A stretch of 64,000 nt of DNA, from contig NZ_SWBO01000013.1 in the NCBI RefSeq assembly GCF_005116475.1, positions 35,842 to 99,841 of the forward strand, read 5' to 3'. The position numbers and the translations under genes are program-made. Below are positions 35,683 through 44,535 of the stretch, in pieces (positions within the stretch are counted from its first letter, which is position 1; every line of letters starts with the position of its first letter). The notes under the pieces are model-generated. The model was given only the letters and a program-made list of their open reading frames with translations. It had not been told where the DNA came from and made no database searches. This DNA is from Pedobacter cryotolerans. GTDB lineage: Bacteria > Bacteroidota > Bacteroidia > Sphingobacteriales > Sphingobacteriaceae.

Positions 35683-38154
35683 ATGAAACAATTATTTTTG
35701 TTACTTATTTTTTGCATTAGCAATAATTTAGGCATAAATGCACAAGATATCGCTCCTGCTTATCCGCTAATTACTCACGATAGTTATTTTAGTATATGGT
35801 CTTTTGGTGGCAATTTAAATACAAGCTCAACAAAACACTGGACAGGCAAAGAACAAAGCCTTTTAGGGATTTTAAATGTTGATGGAAAAAATTATCGCTT
35901 TTTAGGTGCAGAATCTAAAAACTATAAAGATATTTTAGCAACTGCTGAAGATGCACCTCATAGTGTTTCTTATAGTTTAGATCAGCAAAATGAAAAAGAT
36001 TGGTTTAATGCTAATTTTAAAGATGCCAATTGGAAAAAAGGAGAAGCTCCTTTTGGTGATGGAGAAAATGTTAAAACCAAATGGACTACAAATGATTTAT
36101 ACTACCGTAGAAAATTTACAGTTTCAAATCTATCAAGCCATAAAAAATATTTAAAACTTAACCATGATGATAATGTAGAAGTTTATTTAAACGGTAAACA
36201 AATCTATAAACGTAATGGCTGGGTAAATCAATATGTCTATCTGCCAATAGCAAATGGTATATTAAAAAATGGTGAAAACATTTTAAGCATCCATGTTAAA
36301 AACACTGCTGGTGGAAGATATTTAGATGCAGGTATTGTTGAAGAAATACCTCAAAATGCTAGCATTTTGTTAGCAGAACAAACCAATGTAAAATTTGATG
36401 CAACAACAACAGCCTATTCATTTAAGTGTGGTGCCGTAAATTTAGAGGTAACTTTTACTTCTCCTTTATTGCTAAATGATATTAAATTAACGGCAACCCC
36501 AGTAAGTTATATCAATTATGCTGTAAAATCATTAGATGGTAAACCGCATCAAGTAGATTTATATTTTAGTGCTTCATCAGATATTGCTGTAAATACCTCT
36601 AACCAAGCTGTAGCTGCAAGTCAGACAACGGCAAATGGTTTAGCTATTCAGAAAGTTGGAACTGTTGCTCAAGAAATTTTAAAGAAAAGAGGCGATGATC
36701 TTCGAATTGATTGGGGATATTTTTATGTTTCGGCACCAGAAAATTTTAAAACAAAACAATACATCGCACCACAAAGTGAAAGTTTAACTCATTTTATAAG
36801 TAAAAAATATCCTTTAAATAGTCAGTATCAAAATGCGAAAAAATTAGATTTAGTAACCATTGTTCCTTTTGGAAAAGTTTCTAATATAGTATCAGAAAAA
36901 TACATCCTTTTAGGTTATGACGATATTAAATCGATAACCTATTTTGGTGAGCAACTACCGCCAGTTTATAGAAATGATGGCCAAACTGATTTTGTAAATG
37001 TGTTATCTCAAGCTAACAAAAACTATCAAGCTCTAAAGCTCAAATGTAATATTTTTAATCAGAAACTATATTCAGATGCCCTTAACGCAGGGGGTAAACA
37101 ATATGCTGATTTATGTAAAATGGCTTATCGCCAAAGTATTGCTGCGCATAAAATTGTTTATGCTCCAAATGGTGATCTTCTTTTTCTCTCAAAAGAAAAT
37201 TTTAGTAACGGTTCAATAAACACGGTTGATGTTACCTATCCTTCTGCTCCACAATACTTAATTTATAATCCAGAACTACTGAAAGGGATGTTAAACGGAA
37301 TTTTCTATTATTCAGAAAGTGGTAAGTGGAAAAAACCTTTTCCTGCACACGATTTAGGAACATATCCTTTAGCAAACGGACAAACTTATGGCGAGGATAT
37401 GCCAGTTGAAGAAGCAGGAAATATGATTATTTTAACTGCGGCCATTGCTAAAGCAGAAGGCAATGCAAACTACGCATTAAAGCACTGGGATGTATTAAAA
37501 ATTTGGAGTGATTATTTGTTAAAAGAAGGGTTTGATCCTGCAAATCAGTTATGTACTGATGATTTTGCAGGTCATTTAGCCAGAAATGCAAATTTATCTG
37601 TTAAAGCAATTGTAGCCTTAGGAGCTTATGCTCAACTGGCAGAAACGTTAGGCAAAAAAGAAGAAGCGAAAAAAGTAAAAGATGCCGCTTTAGAAATGGT
37701 AAAAAAATGGATGGAATTAGCCAATGATGGCGACCATTATGCCTTAACATTTAATGATAAAAATACTTGGAGCCAAAAATATAATCTGGTTTGGGATAAG
37801 CTCTTGAAACTAAACTTATTTCCAGAAGAGGTATATCAAAAGGAAATAAAATTCTATTTAAGTAAGCAAAATACTTATGGCCTACCTCTTGATAGTCGTA
37901 AAACTTACACTAAATCTGATTGGATCATGTGGACAGCCACATTAACAGATAACCAAGTAGATTTTCAAAAATTTATAAGTCCCATCCATCGCTTTGCGGC
38001 AGAAACACAAAGTAAAGTGCCTTTGAGCGATTGGCATGAAACTACAAACGGAAAGATGATTGGATTTCAAGCAAGAAGTGTGGTGGGCGGGTATTTTATA
38101 AAAATGCTGGCCGATAAATGGGCAGCAACTGATAACAAGAATTTAAATAAATAG
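35683..38154 (+). CDS. Secreted DUF4964-DUF5127-DUF4965-DUF1793 (glutaminase A-like) protein with inserted jelly-roll
   Basis: This 823-residue protein has a signal peptide (residues 1-20). The N-terminus YPLITHDSYFSIWSFGG and HWTGKEQSLLGILNVDGK is the DUF4964 signature. DUF5127 (about 225-430), DUF4965 (about 445-620, with SAPQYLIYNP and YGEDMPVEEAGNMI) and DUF1793 (about 625-815, with DDFAGHLARNANLSVKA and GLPLDSR) follow. Between residues 95 and 215 an extra domain reads like a galactose-binding jelly roll (DANWKKGEAPFGDG, YLNGKQIYKRNG, ILSIHVKNTAGG). The family is named after fungal glutaminase A, but in mannoside loci a glycosidase role is plausible. The activity is not established. Confidence 0.8.
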   Translation: MKQLFLLLIFCISNNLGINAQDIAPAYPLITHDSYFSIWSFGGNLNTSSTKHWTGKEQSLLGILNVDGKNYRFLGAESKNYKDILATAEDAPHSVSYSLDQQNEKDWFNANFKDANWKKGEAPFGDGENVKTKWTTNDLYYRRKFTVSNLSSHKKYLKLNHDDNVEVYLNGKQIYKRNGWVNQYVYLPIANGILKNGENILSIHVKNTAGGRYLDAGIVEEIPQNASILLAEQTNVKFDATTTAYSFKCGAVNLEVTFTSPLLLNDIKLTATPVSYINYAVKSLDGKPHQVDLYFSASSDIAVNTSNQAVAASQTTANGLAIQKVGTVAQEILKKRGDDLRIDWGYFYVSAPENFKTKQYIAPQSESLTHFISKKYPLNSQYQNAKKLDLVTIVPFGKVSNIVSEKYILLGYDDIKSITYFGEQLPPVYRNDGQTDFVNVLSQANKNYQALKLKCNIFNQKLYSDALNAGGKQYADLCKMAYRQSIAAHKIVYAPNGDLLFLSKENFSNGSINTVDVTYPSAPQYLIYNPELLKGMLNGIFYYSESGKWKKPFPAHDLGTYPLANGQTYGEDMPVEEAGNMIILTAAIAKAEGNANYALKHWDVLKIWSDYLLKEGFDPANQLCTDDFAGHLARNANLSVKAIVALGAYAQLAETLGKKEEAKKVKDAALEMVKKWMELANDGDHYALTFNDKNTWSQKYNLVWDKLLKLNLFPEEVYQKEIKFYLSKQNTYGLPLDSRKTYTKSDWIMWTATLTDNQVDFQKFISPIHRFAAETQSKVPLSDWHETTNGKMIGFQARSVVGGYFIKMLADKWAATDNKNLNK

Positions 38155-38168
38155 CATAGTAATAAAGA

Positions 38169-39062
38169 ATGGAAAAACCTACGGTATTAGGTGTAGATAT
38201 TGGTGGATCGCATATAACGGCTGCAATAGTAGATTTAGATAAAGGAACTTTAATTAAAGACTCTATTAAACGAAACGAAGTAAACTCACGAAATGACAAA
38301 GAGGCAATTTTAACTGCATGGTGTAAAGTGATACGAAATGCTAACGGAGGTAATTTAAACGAAAATAGCAGAATAGGGATTGCAATGCCAGGTCCGTTTG
38401 ATTACAAAAATGGTATTTCTTTAATTAAAGATCAGGATAAATTTAATTCACTTTTTGGATTGAATATTAAAAAGGAATTGGCAGAGCGATTAAATATACC
38501 TTCATCCAACATCAAGTTTGTTAATGATGCTGCATCTTTTATGCACGGTGAGGCAAATTACGGAGCTGCTAAAGGATTTAATAACGCATTAGGCATAACA
38601 TTAGGCACTGGATTAGGATCTGCAACCTCAATTAATGGAATAGCTAAAGATGCAGAATTATGGAATTCGAAATTTTTAGGTGGTATTGCCGAGGATTATT
38701 TATCAACCAGGTGGTTTATAAAAAAATACAAGGATTTAACCGGAAAAGAAATTGACGGTGTAAAAAAATTGGCTAGTATGGTTAAGGTAGATCCGTTTGC
38801 GAAACAAATTTTTAATGAATTTGGTAGAGCATTAGGTCATTTTTTAGCCGATTTTATAAAAAATACGGGATCAGAAGTTGTGGTTTTAGGTGGAAACATT
38901 GCAAAATCATTTGATTTGTTTGGCCCGCCATTGATAGAAAATTTAAAAGCATTTCACCTCGATACTGTTGTGAAAATTACAAAGCTAAATGAACATGCTC
39001 AATTAATAGGTGCAGCAAGTAGATGGAAAGCGATTGTTGAAGAAAAAGTTATTCAGCAATAA
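38169..39062 (+). CDS. ROK-family sugar kinase (probable manno- or glucokinase)
   Basis: The 297-residue ROK kinase has the phosphate loop VLGVDIGGSHITAAIVD (residues 6-22), the motif IGIAMPGPFDYKNGI, NDAASFMHGEA with the catalytic aspartate, LGITLGTGLGSA and VVVLGGNIAKS. It would phosphorylate hexose released by the locus. The canonical ROK zinc site CxCGxxGC, normally after the GTGxG loop, is absent, and the sequence there reads AELWNSKFLGGIAEDYLS. It lies 14 bp after the GtaA-like gene and 23 bp before GH125. Confidence 0.85.
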   Translation: MEKPTVLGVDIGGSHITAAIVDLDKGTLIKDSIKRNEVNSRNDKEAILTAWCKVIRNANGGNLNENSRIGIAMPGPFDYKNGISLIKDQDKFNSLFGLNIKKELAERLNIPSSNIKFVNDAASFMHGEANYGAAKGFNNALGITLGTGLGSATSINGIAKDAELWNSKFLGGIAEDYLSTRWFIKKYKDLTGKEIDGVKKLASMVKVDPFAKQIFNEFGRALGHFLADFIKNTGSEVVVLGGNIAKSFDLFGPPLIENLKAFHLDTVVKITKLNEHAQLIGAASRWKAIVEEKVIQQ

Positions 39063-39085
39063 TTTGATTTAAGAAGGCTATAGAT

Positions 39086-40501
39086 ATGAAAAGAAGAACA
39101 TTTTTACAAAATACAAGTTTATTAGGAGCTGGTTTATTCGCTTCGAAATTCTCTTTTGCAGTAGCACCAGATTTTCCGGGGGTTAGAGTAGAAGCTAGTA
39201 AACGTCATTTTACAAGTGTTGCAGTAGAAAGTGCGATTAAAAAATTTCAAGCTAATGTAGCCGATAAAGAACTGGGGTGGCTTTTTGAAAACTGTTTTCC
39301 AAATACTTTAGATACCACGGTTACCTATAGTTTACAAAACGGAAAGCCAGATACTTATGTTATTACTGGAGATATTGACGCGATGTGGATGCGTGACAGC
39401 TCTGCCCAAGTTTGGCCTTACTTACAATTTGCTACCGAAGAAAAAAAGGTAAAAGATTTAATTGCCGGAGTAATTAATAGACAAACTCAATATGTCTTAA
39501 AAGATCCTTATGCCAATGCTTTTTATAATGATGAGCAGAAAGTTGGAGAATGGAAGTCGGATAAAACCACAATGAAACCAGGTGTGCATGAGCGTAAATG
39601 GGAAATCGATTCACTTTGTTATCCAATCCGCTTAGCTTATCATTATTGGAAAAAGACCGGAGATAAAACACCTTTTGATGCCAACTGGAAAAAAGCAATT
39701 GAGTTAATCCATCAAACCTTTGTTGAGCAGCAACGCAAAACCAATAAAGGCCCCTATCGTTTTCAAAGAGAAACCGTACACCCTACCGATTCACAACCCA
39801 TGAGCGGTTATGGTTTTCCGGTAAAACCAGTAGGATTAATTTGTTCGGCATTTCGCCCTAGTGATGACTCGACTGTTTATCCTTTTTTAATACCATCAAA
39901 CTTTTTTGCGGTAAGTAGTTTAAACCAAGCTGCAGAAATGGTTATTGCTTTACATGGTGATAAAGCTTTGGCAGATAAATTAACAGCTTTAGCCAATGAG
40001 GTAGATGCAGCTTTAAAAAAGTATGCCATAAAAGATCATCCCGAGTTCGGTAAAATGTTTGCTTTTGAGGTTGATGGTTTTGGTAGTGCGTATATGATGG
40101 ACGACAGTAATGTGCCAAGTTTATTGTCTATGCCATATTTAGGAGCCATGAAAGTAGATGATCCGATTTATAAAAACACCAGAAAATTTATTCTTTCAGA
40201 AAATAACCCCTTCTTTTTTAAAGGTACAGCGGCAGAAGGTGTTGGTGGTCCGCATGTTGGGCAAGACATGATTTGGCCAATGGCAATTACCATACAAGGC
40301 TTAACTTCTGTTAGCGATGCTGAAATTAAGAAATGCATCACCATGTTAAAAAATACACACGGTGGAAAAGGTTTTATGCATGAAAGTTTCCATAAAGATG
40401 ATCCAAAAAACTTTACCCGTAGCTGGTTTGCCTGGGCAAATACTTTATTTGGCGAGTTTTTATGGAAGATATATAATGAAAAACCACATTTATTAAAGTA
40501 A
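39086..40501 (+). CDS. GH125 exo-alpha-1,6-mannosidase, Tat-exported
   Basis: The 471-residue protein belongs to GH125 (formerly DUF1237), metal-independent exo-alpha-1,6-mannosidases that invert configuration. Family segments are TGDIDAMWMRDSSAQVWPYL (near 95-114), KWEIDSLCYPIRLAYHYW, SAFRPSDDSTVYPFLIPSN, DGFGSAYMMDDSNVPSLLSMP, VGGPHVGQDMIWPMAI and FMHESFHKDDPKNFTRSWFAWAN. The N-terminus MKRRTFLQNTSLLGAGLF has the twin arginines of a Tat signal. It is third in the operon with the GtaA-like protein and ROK kinase and would remove alpha-1,6-mannose from fungal mannan or N-glycan cores. Confidence 0.93.
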   Translation: MKRRTFLQNTSLLGAGLFASKFSFAVAPDFPGVRVEASKRHFTSVAVESAIKKFQANVADKELGWLFENCFPNTLDTTVTYSLQNGKPDTYVITGDIDAMWMRDSSAQVWPYLQFATEEKKVKDLIAGVINRQTQYVLKDPYANAFYNDEQKVGEWKSDKTTMKPGVHERKWEIDSLCYPIRLAYHYWKKTGDKTPFDANWKKAIELIHQTFVEQQRKTNKGPYRFQRETVHPTDSQPMSGYGFPVKPVGLICSAFRPSDDSTVYPFLIPSNFFAVSSLNQAAEMVIALHGDKALADKLTALANEVDAALKKYAIKDHPEFGKMFAFEVDGFGSAYMMDDSNVPSLLSMPYLGAMKVDDPIYKNTRKFILSENNPFFFKGTAAEGVGGPHVGQDMIWPMAITIQGLTSVSDAEIKKCITMLKNTHGGKGFMHESFHKDDPKNFTRSWFAWANTLFGEFLWKIYNEKPHLLK

Positions 40502-40550
40502 AATTTATGAGAAGGCATTAGATACTAAAATCAAAATAATGTCTATTTAG

Positions 40551-40562
40551 TAAAACGTTTTA
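40551..40562. promoter_or_regulatory. LacI-type operator before the discoidin lipoprotein/susCD2 unit
   Basis: TAAAACGTTTTA lies 106 bp before the start at 40668 and 50 bp after the GH125 stop. It is the third exact copy of the core palindrome in the locus. Confidence 0.8.
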
Positions 40563-40667
40563 GTTAAAATTATTTATTATAACCTATTATTTACCAATTA
40601 CATAATCAATAAAAATATTAACGAGAATTTAATTTTTAACAACCCTAATCTAAACAAACAACAAAAC

Positions 40668-41228
40668 ATGACTTTTTTAAAAATCGCGAAAGGAGCTGTT
40701 GGGCTGTGTGCCTCAATAGTTTTACTCACAGGATGTCTCAAAGAAGATTATCCGAGCACAGAATTATTTACTTGGAAAGCTAAGGTAGATGTTACCGATA
40801 AGGCTGTGCTATCTGTAAACTTAGAAAATGGAGCAGGCCCAACCGGTGGAGAGGGTTCTCTTAAAGTAGTAGATAACAATTTTACAAGTAAGTTTTTGAT
40901 TAACCCTTACCAAAGTAGTTTGTACATGCAACTTACTTTTCCTCAACCTCAGCAAGTAGCTTCTTACACTTTAACCTCTGGCGATGACGCTCCAGGTAGA
41001 GATCCGAAGGATTGGAAATTTAGTGGCTCAACAGATGGCTCTACTTGGGTTGATTTAGATGTGAAAACTGGCGAAACATTCTCTGGTAGAAGATTGACTA
41101 GAACGTTCAGTTTCAAAAACAAAATTGCCTATAAATTTTATCGCATCAGCATTAGTGCTGTAGGAAGTGGTTCGCTATTTCAATTAACAGAATGGAGAGT
41201 AATAGAAGTGCCAGAAGAATTACAATAA
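40668..41228 (+). CDS. Discoidin (F5/8 type C)-like surface lipoprotein
   Basis: The 186-residue lipoprotein has the lipobox LTGC (Cys23). Residues 60-180 resemble an F5/8 type C/CBM32 jelly roll: LYMQLTFPQPQQVASYTLTSGDDAPGRDPKDWKFSGSTDG, here cited by its key parts YTLTSGDDAPGRDPKDW and GSTDGSTWVDLD, ending YKFYRISIS and FQLTEWRV. Such domains bind glycans at the cell surface. It precedes susC2 by 93 bp without a terminator, so it probably acts with that transporter. Confidence 0.8.
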   Translation: MTFLKIAKGAVGLCASIVLLTGCLKEDYPSTELFTWKAKVDVTDKAVLSVNLENGAGPTGGEGSLKVVDNNFTSKFLINPYQSSLYMQLTFPQPQQVASYTLTSGDDAPGRDPKDWKFSGSTDGSTWVDLDVKTGETFSGRRLTRTFSFKNKIAYKFYRISISAVGSGSLFQLTEWRVIEVPEELQ

Positions 41229-41321
41229 TTTAAATGTTTTTCATTAATGAAGAAATGAGATCAATATTTAATCAATCTTATTAACAAACCAAAAACCATA
41301 TTTATTAATAACAAACTAATT

Positions 41322-44300
41322 ATGACAAAAAATTATACAAATTTAACCAAGCTTATGCTCGGGTTTAAAAACTGTAGATTTATTGCTTTAGCTTTTACGC
41401 TAGCTTTATGTGCCAGTTTTTACTCATCGGCTATGGCAAGTTCTATTAAATTTAACAGGGTTAATACATTAAAAAACAATCCATTTGATATAACTATACG
41501 TGGTATTGTTAAAGACACAACTGGGGCGCCGCTACCAGGGGCGGGTATTAAAGTTAAAGGACTTTCTACGAGTGCTTCAACTGATGTAAATGGTGCTTTC
41601 ACCATTTCAGTTCCCAACCAAAGTTCAGTGCTGGTAGTAACTTACATCGGTTATGATACGCAAGAAATTACCGTTGGATCTAAGACATCACTTGAAGTTA
41701 TCATGAAAGAAACAGTTGGCGCTGATTTAAAAGAAGTAGCCATTGTGGGTTTTGGGGTTCAAAAGAAAGAAAGTTTAGTGGGTGCACAATCTTCTGTTAG
41801 TGCGGCAGAGCTTCGCCAACCAGTTTCTAGTATGAGCCAGTTATTGGCCGGCCGTATACCTGGTGTGGTAAACGTAACCAGAAATGGTGAGCCTGGTGCA
41901 ACCGGATCAGATATTTTTATCCGTGGTATATCTTCATTAACTTCTAATGATCGTGGTCCACTGGTTATTATAGATGGAGTACCAAACCGTAACTTAAATG
42001 ATATTAGTGTTTATGATGTTGAAAATTTTACAGTATTAAAAGATGCTGCTGCAACGGCTGTTTACGGTATTAGAGGAGCAAACGGCGTAATTTTAATTAA
42101 CACCAAGCAAGGTAAAATAGGTAGCCCTAGAATTAATGTTGAATATTTTGAAGGCGTAAGCAGGTTTACGAAAAGACCAGAATTAATTGATGGTGTAGAT
42201 TATATGAATTTAGCCAACGAAGCTAAATATTCAGATTATATTAGAGGAGGAGCTGCGGGGGCATTTACCCCAGCATATTCAATTGATGCCGTACAAAAAA
42301 CCGCTGCAGGAAATGACCCAATTTTATATCCTAATGTAAACTGGTTCGATGCAATTTATAATGATATCGGTAGAAACAGATCTGCAACTGCAAATTTATC
42401 TGGTGGTGTAAGTAATGCAAAATACTATGTATCATTAGGTTATTACGGCGAAGATGGGTTGTTTAAAACGGATGAAGCTGTAAATTCTGCAGTTAAACAA
42501 AATTTTAGCAGATACAATGTTAGCGCAAACTTAAACTGGGATATTACAGGTACTACTAAGTTAGATTTAGGGATTAAAGGAATTTTAGCTCAAACTAACT
42601 TCCCAAGTAATTTAGGTGCAGAAACTATTTTTAATCAAGCGTTTTTAATTAACCCAACATCATTTCCTATTCTTTATCCTAATGGAAGTTTACCAGGTAT
42701 AAGTCCACAGGCAGATCAGCGAAACCCATACGGAGATGTTACTAGAAATGGTTATAGAATTGGCTATAACAATCAATTGTATTCAAATCTTCGTTTAACC
42801 CAAGATTTAAAAGAAATAACACCAGGCTTGTCAGTTACCACGATGTTCTCTTATGATATTAACAATAGTAATGCGATTGCTAGAACTAGGAGAGAAACGT
42901 TATACAGAATAAATCCAACAGATCCTTACATTACGCCAAATGATCCAGCTTCTGGTTATAAATATGGATTAATTTTACAAGGACAAGATTTCTTGAATTA
43001 TGGTATAAGTAATGGTGGTGATAAAAAAATGTATTTCGAAGCTGCGGTAAACTATAACCGTACCTTTGGTAAACATGCTGTAACAGGTTTAATGTTATAT
43101 AACCAAAATGATAACACAACTCCATTTGCCGGTAACTTAACACTGTCATTACCTTATAGATTTCAAGGTGTTGCCAGTCGTGCTACTTATGCTTATGATA
43201 ATAAGTATTTCTTTGAGGCAAACGTTGGTTATAATGGTTCAGAAAACTTTGCACCAGATAAACGTTACGGTTTCTTCCCTGCAATTGGTATTGGATGGTT
43301 GCTATCAAATGAGAAATTCTTCGAAAAATTAAAGAATACTTTCCAAATGGTTAAGTTTCGCTACTCTGATGGTATTGTTGGTAGTGGTGGTAATGGCAAC
43401 TATGTTGGTAGCGAAGGTGAGCGTTTTTACTATTTAACTAAAGTTGGTACAGCTAGTGGTTATACTTTTGGGCAAGCAGGAAACATATCTCCTGGAGGCT
43501 TAGGAGTAACTGCTTACGGTGTTGATGTTACTTGGGCAGAGACTCGTAAACAAGATTTAGGTTTTGAGTTAAAAACTTTCAATAACAATTTAACCTTAAT
43601 TGTAGATTTTTATAAAGAAAGAAGAAAAGATCAATTTATTAGCAGAGGTACAGTACCAAATTACATCGGTTTAGCTAATACGCCTATTGGTAATTTAGGT
43701 ATCGTAGAAAACAAAGGTATTGACGGTACTATCCAATACGATGCAAAATTAAGCAGCAATTGGTCTTTAAATTTAAGAGCTAACGCTACCTTCAATAAAG
43801 ATAAAGTTATCGAGAATGATCAAGCGCCAACAGCTTTCCCTTGGTTAGAGCAAAGAGGAACTAATATTTTAGCCTCAACACGTTTTGGTTATGTAGCCGA
43901 AAAGTTGTTCGAAACTCAAGAGGAAATTAATGCTAGCCCAACACAGTTTGGTACATTAATGCCAGGTGATATCAAATACAAAGATTTAAATGGTGATGGA
44001 AAAATAGATTCATTTGATAGACAAATCATTGGTAGAGGAGATATTCCAAGCACTACTTACGGTGCGGGTTTCTCATTAACGTATAAAAACTTCGATTTTG
44101 GAATGTTCTTCCAAGGTCAACACAATGCAGATATTATCTTAAACATTCCTTCTTTTGCTAATTCGGGTGGTTTAGGTAATATGTTAGCAGTAGCTACAGA
44201 TCGTTGGACACCTAGTAATCCACGTCAGGATGCAGTATATCCTCGTTTATCTTATGGCGGTACCAATAACAACAATTACCAAGCAAGCACTTGGTGGCTA

Positions 44301-44522
44301 AGAGATGTAAATTTTTTAAGGTTAAAAAATGCAGATTTTGGTTATACACTTAAAGAAGGAATTAAGCCTTTAGGAGTTAAACGTTTAAGAATTTATGCAA
44401 TGGGTTATAACCTGTTAACCTTCAGTAAGTTTAAACTTTGGGATCCTGAATTATTAACAAGTAACGGTACGAGATATCCGTTAACTTCAAACTACTCATT
44501 AGGTTTAACTGCTAATTTTTAA
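41322..44522 (+). CDS. SusC-like TonB-dependent outer-membrane transporter (pair 2)
   Basis: The 1066-residue protein has a long signal region, a carboxypeptidase-regulatory-like domain (TIRGIVKDTTGAPLPGAGIK), a plug with LLAGRIPGVVNV, VIIDGVPNRNL, VENFTVLKDAAATAVYGIRG and GVILINTKQG, and a barrel ending in phenylalanine. It has no STN domain. It pairs with the SusD gene 13 bp downstream. It differs clearly from SusC1, so the two pairs probably import different oligosaccharides. Confidence 0.95.
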   Translation: MTKNYTNLTKLMLGFKNCRFIALAFTLALCASFYSSAMASSIKFNRVNTLKNNPFDITIRGIVKDTTGAPLPGAGIKVKGLSTSASTDVNGAFTISVPNQSSVLVVTYIGYDTQEITVGSKTSLEVIMKETVGADLKEVAIVGFGVQKKESLVGAQSSVSAAELRQPVSSMSQLLAGRIPGVVNVTRNGEPGATGSDIFIRGISSLTSNDRGPLVIIDGVPNRNLNDISVYDVENFTVLKDAAATAVYGIRGANGVILINTKQGKIGSPRINVEYFEGVSRFTKRPELIDGVDYMNLANEAKYSDYIRGGAAGAFTPAYSIDAVQKTAAGNDPILYPNVNWFDAIYNDIGRNRSATANLSGGVSNAKYYVSLGYYGEDGLFKTDEAVNSAVKQNFSRYNVSANLNWDITGTTKLDLGIKGILAQTNFPSNLGAETIFNQAFLINPTSFPILYPNGSLPGISPQADQRNPYGDVTRNGYRIGYNNQLYSNLRLTQDLKEITPGLSVTTMFSYDINNSNAIARTRRETLYRINPTDPYITPNDPASGYKYGLILQGQDFLNYGISNGGDKKMYFEAAVNYNRTFGKHAVTGLMLYNQNDNTTPFAGNLTLSLPYRFQGVASRATYAYDNKYFFEANVGYNGSENFAPDKRYGFFPAIGIGWLLSNEKFFEKLKNTFQMVKFRYSDGIVGSGGNGNYVGSEGERFYYLTKVGTASGYTFGQAGNISPGGLGVTAYGVDVTWAETRKQDLGFELKTFNNNLTLIVDFYKERRKDQFISRGTVPNYIGLANTPIGNLGIVENKGIDGTIQYDAKLSSNWSLNLRANATFNKDKVIENDQAPTAFPWLEQRGTNILASTRFGYVAEKLFETQEEINASPTQFGTLMPGDIKYKDLNGDGKIDSFDRQIIGRGDIPSTTYGAGFSLTYKNFDFGMFFQGQHNADIILNIPSFANSGGLGNMLAVATDRWTPSNPRQDAVYPRLSYGGTNNNNYQASTWWLRDVNFLRLKNADFGYTLKEGIKPLGVKRLRIYAMGYNLLTFSKFKLWDPELLTSNGTRYPLTSNYSLGLTANF

Positions 44523-44535
44523 AATTTAAAAAAAA

